Assembly: GCA_964559135.1 (NCBI GenBank)
Contig: CAZLGG010000011.1
Span: forward strand, 1 to 60,974
Length of the DNA: 60,974 nucleotides
Source of the DNA: DRQF01 sp964559135
Lineage (GTDB): Bacteria; Planctomycetota; GCA-002687715; DRQF01
Direction: 5' to 3'
The notes under the pieces were generated by a model, which was given only the letters and a program-made list of their open reading frames with translations, did not search any database and had not been told where the DNA came from. The position numbers and the translations under genes were made by a program. Below, one piece after another: positions 59,608 through 60,974 of the stretch (position 1 is the first letter of the stretch; each line of letters starts with the position of its first letter).

Positions 59608-60024
59608 ATGACCTGGCGATCGATTCTGAACAGGTTGATGCAGTGTTCGCCCTGGATGAGAAGGGCGGCTGTCGTCGGAATGCTGGCCCTCGGCGCATGC
59701 GTCGGGTTGGGAAACATGGGGGATGCCGGTGTCCACGGCCTGGCGGACGACGAGGCTGAGGTCTACATCGTCGGCCACGATTTCGACGCCGTCGTCACGG
59801 CTGCGGTCAGGGAACTGGAGAGTCGCGGGGAAGTCGTCTCGGCTCTGCGAAAACTCGGTGTGATTCGCGGCACGGTGAAGGACACCGATGTGACCGTCCG
59901 GGTGGATCCGCCCCAGCGCGGAACGATTCGCGTCGTTGTGCAGGCGCGAGCAGACTTGGGACTCAGCCCTCGCAGAAGCTTGGCAGCGGCCATGGCGCGA
60001 AGTCTGGAACGACGACTCCCCTGA
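59608..60024 (+). CDS. Small lipoprotein (DUF3568-like)
   Basis: A 138-residue protein with a long basic N-region and lipoprotein signal (AAVVGMLALGAC, lipobox LGAC), then a single alpha/beta domain: EVYIVGHDFDAVVTAAVREL, ESRGEVVSALRKLGVIRGTV, TVRVDPPQRGTIRVVVQARA. This layout resembles small DUF3568-type lipoproteins. GGGAGG suits ATG 59608 better than ATG 59602 (spacing 9 rather than 3). The function is unknown. The next gene, 64 bases on, encodes a membrane/spermidine-synthase-type protein. Confidence 0.72.
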   Translation: MTWRSILNRLMQCSPWMRRAAVVGMLALGACVGLGNMGDAGVHGLADDEAEVYIVGHDFDAVVTAAVRELESRGEVVSALRKLGVIRGTVKDTDVTVRVDPPQRGTIRVVVQARADLGLSPRRSLAAAMARSLERRLP

Positions 60025-60088
60025 GCATGGGCGACGTCCTCGGCGGAATCGGCACGAAAGAGATGATGATACCCATGCGAGGCCGTGA

Positions 60089-60974
60089 ATGAAGGCAACC
60101 GGTCACGCCGCCATGATCCTGGGCCTCTTCGTCCTCAGCTTCGCCGCCTTGGCGCTGGAGGTGATGCAGGTACGCATCTTCTCGTTCACGATGAATCACG
60201 GATTCTCATGGCTGGCCATCGGTCTCGCCATGCTCGGCTTCGGCGTCTCGGGAACCATCCTGACGTTTCAGCGGAAGGGGGTGAGGGAGGGCCGTTCCAA
60301 AGGCTTCGGTGCCGCCCTTCTCGGCTTCGCTCTCCTCGTCGTCGCCGTCCATGCGGTCTTCGCCAGGCTCTCCCACCGCGTGAGCCCGGAGGACGGCCTG
60401 AACCTCTTCTCACCGGCGGTTCTTGTCCTTCTGCTCTTCGTGGCTCCGTATGCCGTCGCTGGCTGGGGGACGGCGCGCGCTCTGTTCGCCGGTGGCGCTT
60501 CGGGAGTCGGGTGCCTCTACGCCGTCAATCTCGTGGGCGCGGCGTCGGGTTGCTGGGCGGTCTACCCGTTGTTGGAACACCTGGGCGCTCCCCGCGCCCT
60601 CCTTGTCCTTTCCGCGGCGACCGCTGCCGCCGCGATACCGATTCTTGGAAGCCCGGGGAGGAAGTGGGCGGGCACGGCGGCTGTCCTGATGCTCTCTGCC
60701 TTGCCCTGGGCGCCCCGTCTTTTCCCCTTTCAGCCGGACGTGGCGGATCAGTTGTCGGCGGTGCGACGGGTGGCGCCCGGGGACCCGGTTTCGGAATTCC
60801 ACCGCTGGGACCCGGTCGGGCGTGTGGACGTCGTCCGATTCCCCGGCGAGTTCGGGCTCTTCGGCCGAGCGACGCCTTGTACCTTCTTCAGTCAGGACGC
60901 CGGCGCCGGCTCCTTCATCGCGGATTTCGGAAGTCACTCGGACGCAGCGGATGATCTGGCGCGGGGAACGCTCT
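60089..60974 (+). CDS. Membrane spermidine-synthase-like protein, N-terminal part only
   Basis: Open from the ATG at 60089 to the window end, at least 295 residues. The start MKATGHAAMILGLFVLSFAA and LALEVMQVRIFSFTMNHGFS is the typical first-helix segment of membrane-fused spermidine synthase homologues; about seven helices follow, including LYAVNLVGAASGCWAVYPLL. After residue 235 the sequence becomes soluble (FHRWDPVGRVDVVRFPGEFG), where the catalytic domain should begin, but the SAM-binding core is cut off. It is related in plan, not closely in sequence, to the protein at 40094-41662. Confidence 0.8.
   Translation, partial: MKATGHAAMILGLFVLSFAALALEVMQVRIFSFTMNHGFSWLAIGLAMLGFGVSGTILTFQRKGVREGRSKGFGAALLGFALLVVAVHAVFARLSHRVSPEDGLNLFSPAVLVLLLFVAPYAVAGWGTARALFAGGASGVGCLYAVNLVGAASGCWAVYPLLEHLGAPRALLVLSAATAAAAIPILGSPGRKWAGTAAVLMLSALPWAPRLFPFQPDVADQLSAVRRVAPGDPVSEFHRWDPVGRVDVVRFPGEFGLFGRATPCTFFSQDAGAGSFIADFGSHSDAADDLARGTL

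Noticed and set aside
59028..59717. A 229-residue minus-strand frame and other open frames in the 585-base gap
   Set aside because: No ribosome-binding site, no recognisable domain, atypical composition, and overlapping frames that are open on both strands.

Overview
This window is 61 kb of GC-rich, tightly packed bacterial chromosome. Many genes start with GTG or TTG, many junctions are 4-base stop/start overlaps (ATGA, GTGA, TTGA), and several convergent genes overlap by a few bases. No insertion sequence, phage gene, CRISPR array, rRNA or convincing tRNA was found. The gene content (housekeeping clusters next to very long secreted proteins with carboxypeptidase-regulatory-like modules, a large Ser/Thr kinase with a C-terminal helical half, paired MauG/cytochrome c peroxidases ending in a shared beta tail, HEAT and TPR proteins, ECF sigma factor) suggests an uncultured member of the Planctomycetota or a related lineage. 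That placement is inference only.

Layout. (1) 1-4889, minus strand: a tripartite MacAB/TolC-type efflux operon (lipoprotein outer membrane factor, adaptor, ATPase, permease; the permease runs off the left edge). (2) 5159-21919, plus strand: recA, then rpmF-plsX-fabHDG-acpP-fabF, a complete type II fatty acid initiation/elongation set apart from fabZ and fabI. It continues without a break into a UDPGP-family pyrophosphorylase, ddl, a ThiE-like protein, a signal-peptidase-fold protein that has lost its catalytic residues, thiL, a 1306-residue secreted protein, an ECF sigma factor and a one-TM protein that may be its anti-sigma factor. (3) 22136-22463: a self-contained mini transcription unit with a perfect -24/-12 (sigma-54) promoter, a 57-residue protein and an intrinsic terminator whose hairpin also contains the Shine-Dalgarno and start codon of the next gene. 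(4) 22446-27359: HEAT-repeat protein, TolC-like protein, second HEAT-repeat protein and a small membrane protein. (5) 27346-31339, minus: two different dynamin-like GTPases plus a small membrane-anchored protein in a coupled operon.

(6) 31531-36675: CCA-adding enzyme family protein on plus, converging on a dxr-rseP-ubiA operon on minus; RseP has four PDZ-like modules. (7) 36937-42177, plus: TPR protein, a secreted esterase-like protein without its nucleophile, a membrane/spermidine-synthase fusion and a TPR-TM protein. (8) 42167-45797, minus: two di-haem peroxidase paralogues. (9) 45959-50443: CPA-type antiporter with a tiny membrane partner, converging on a 115-kDa-type NAD-glutamate dehydrogenase. 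(10) 50489-56347, plus: promoter, Ser/Thr kinase, small beta-rich protein, then exonuclease III and SMUG1-type uracil-DNA glycosylase (a base-excision-repair pair), then a membrane protein/winged-helix regulator pair. (11) 56364-60974: a large GT-C-like membrane protein on minus, a 585-base non-coding gap holding an orphan minus-strand terminator, a small lipoprotein, and the start of a second membrane/spermidine-synthase-type protein cut by the window end.

The most unusual signals are the sigma-54 mini-gene with its terminator/RBS overlap, the inactive signal-peptidase-fold protein, the dynamin pair, and the four-PDZ RseP.
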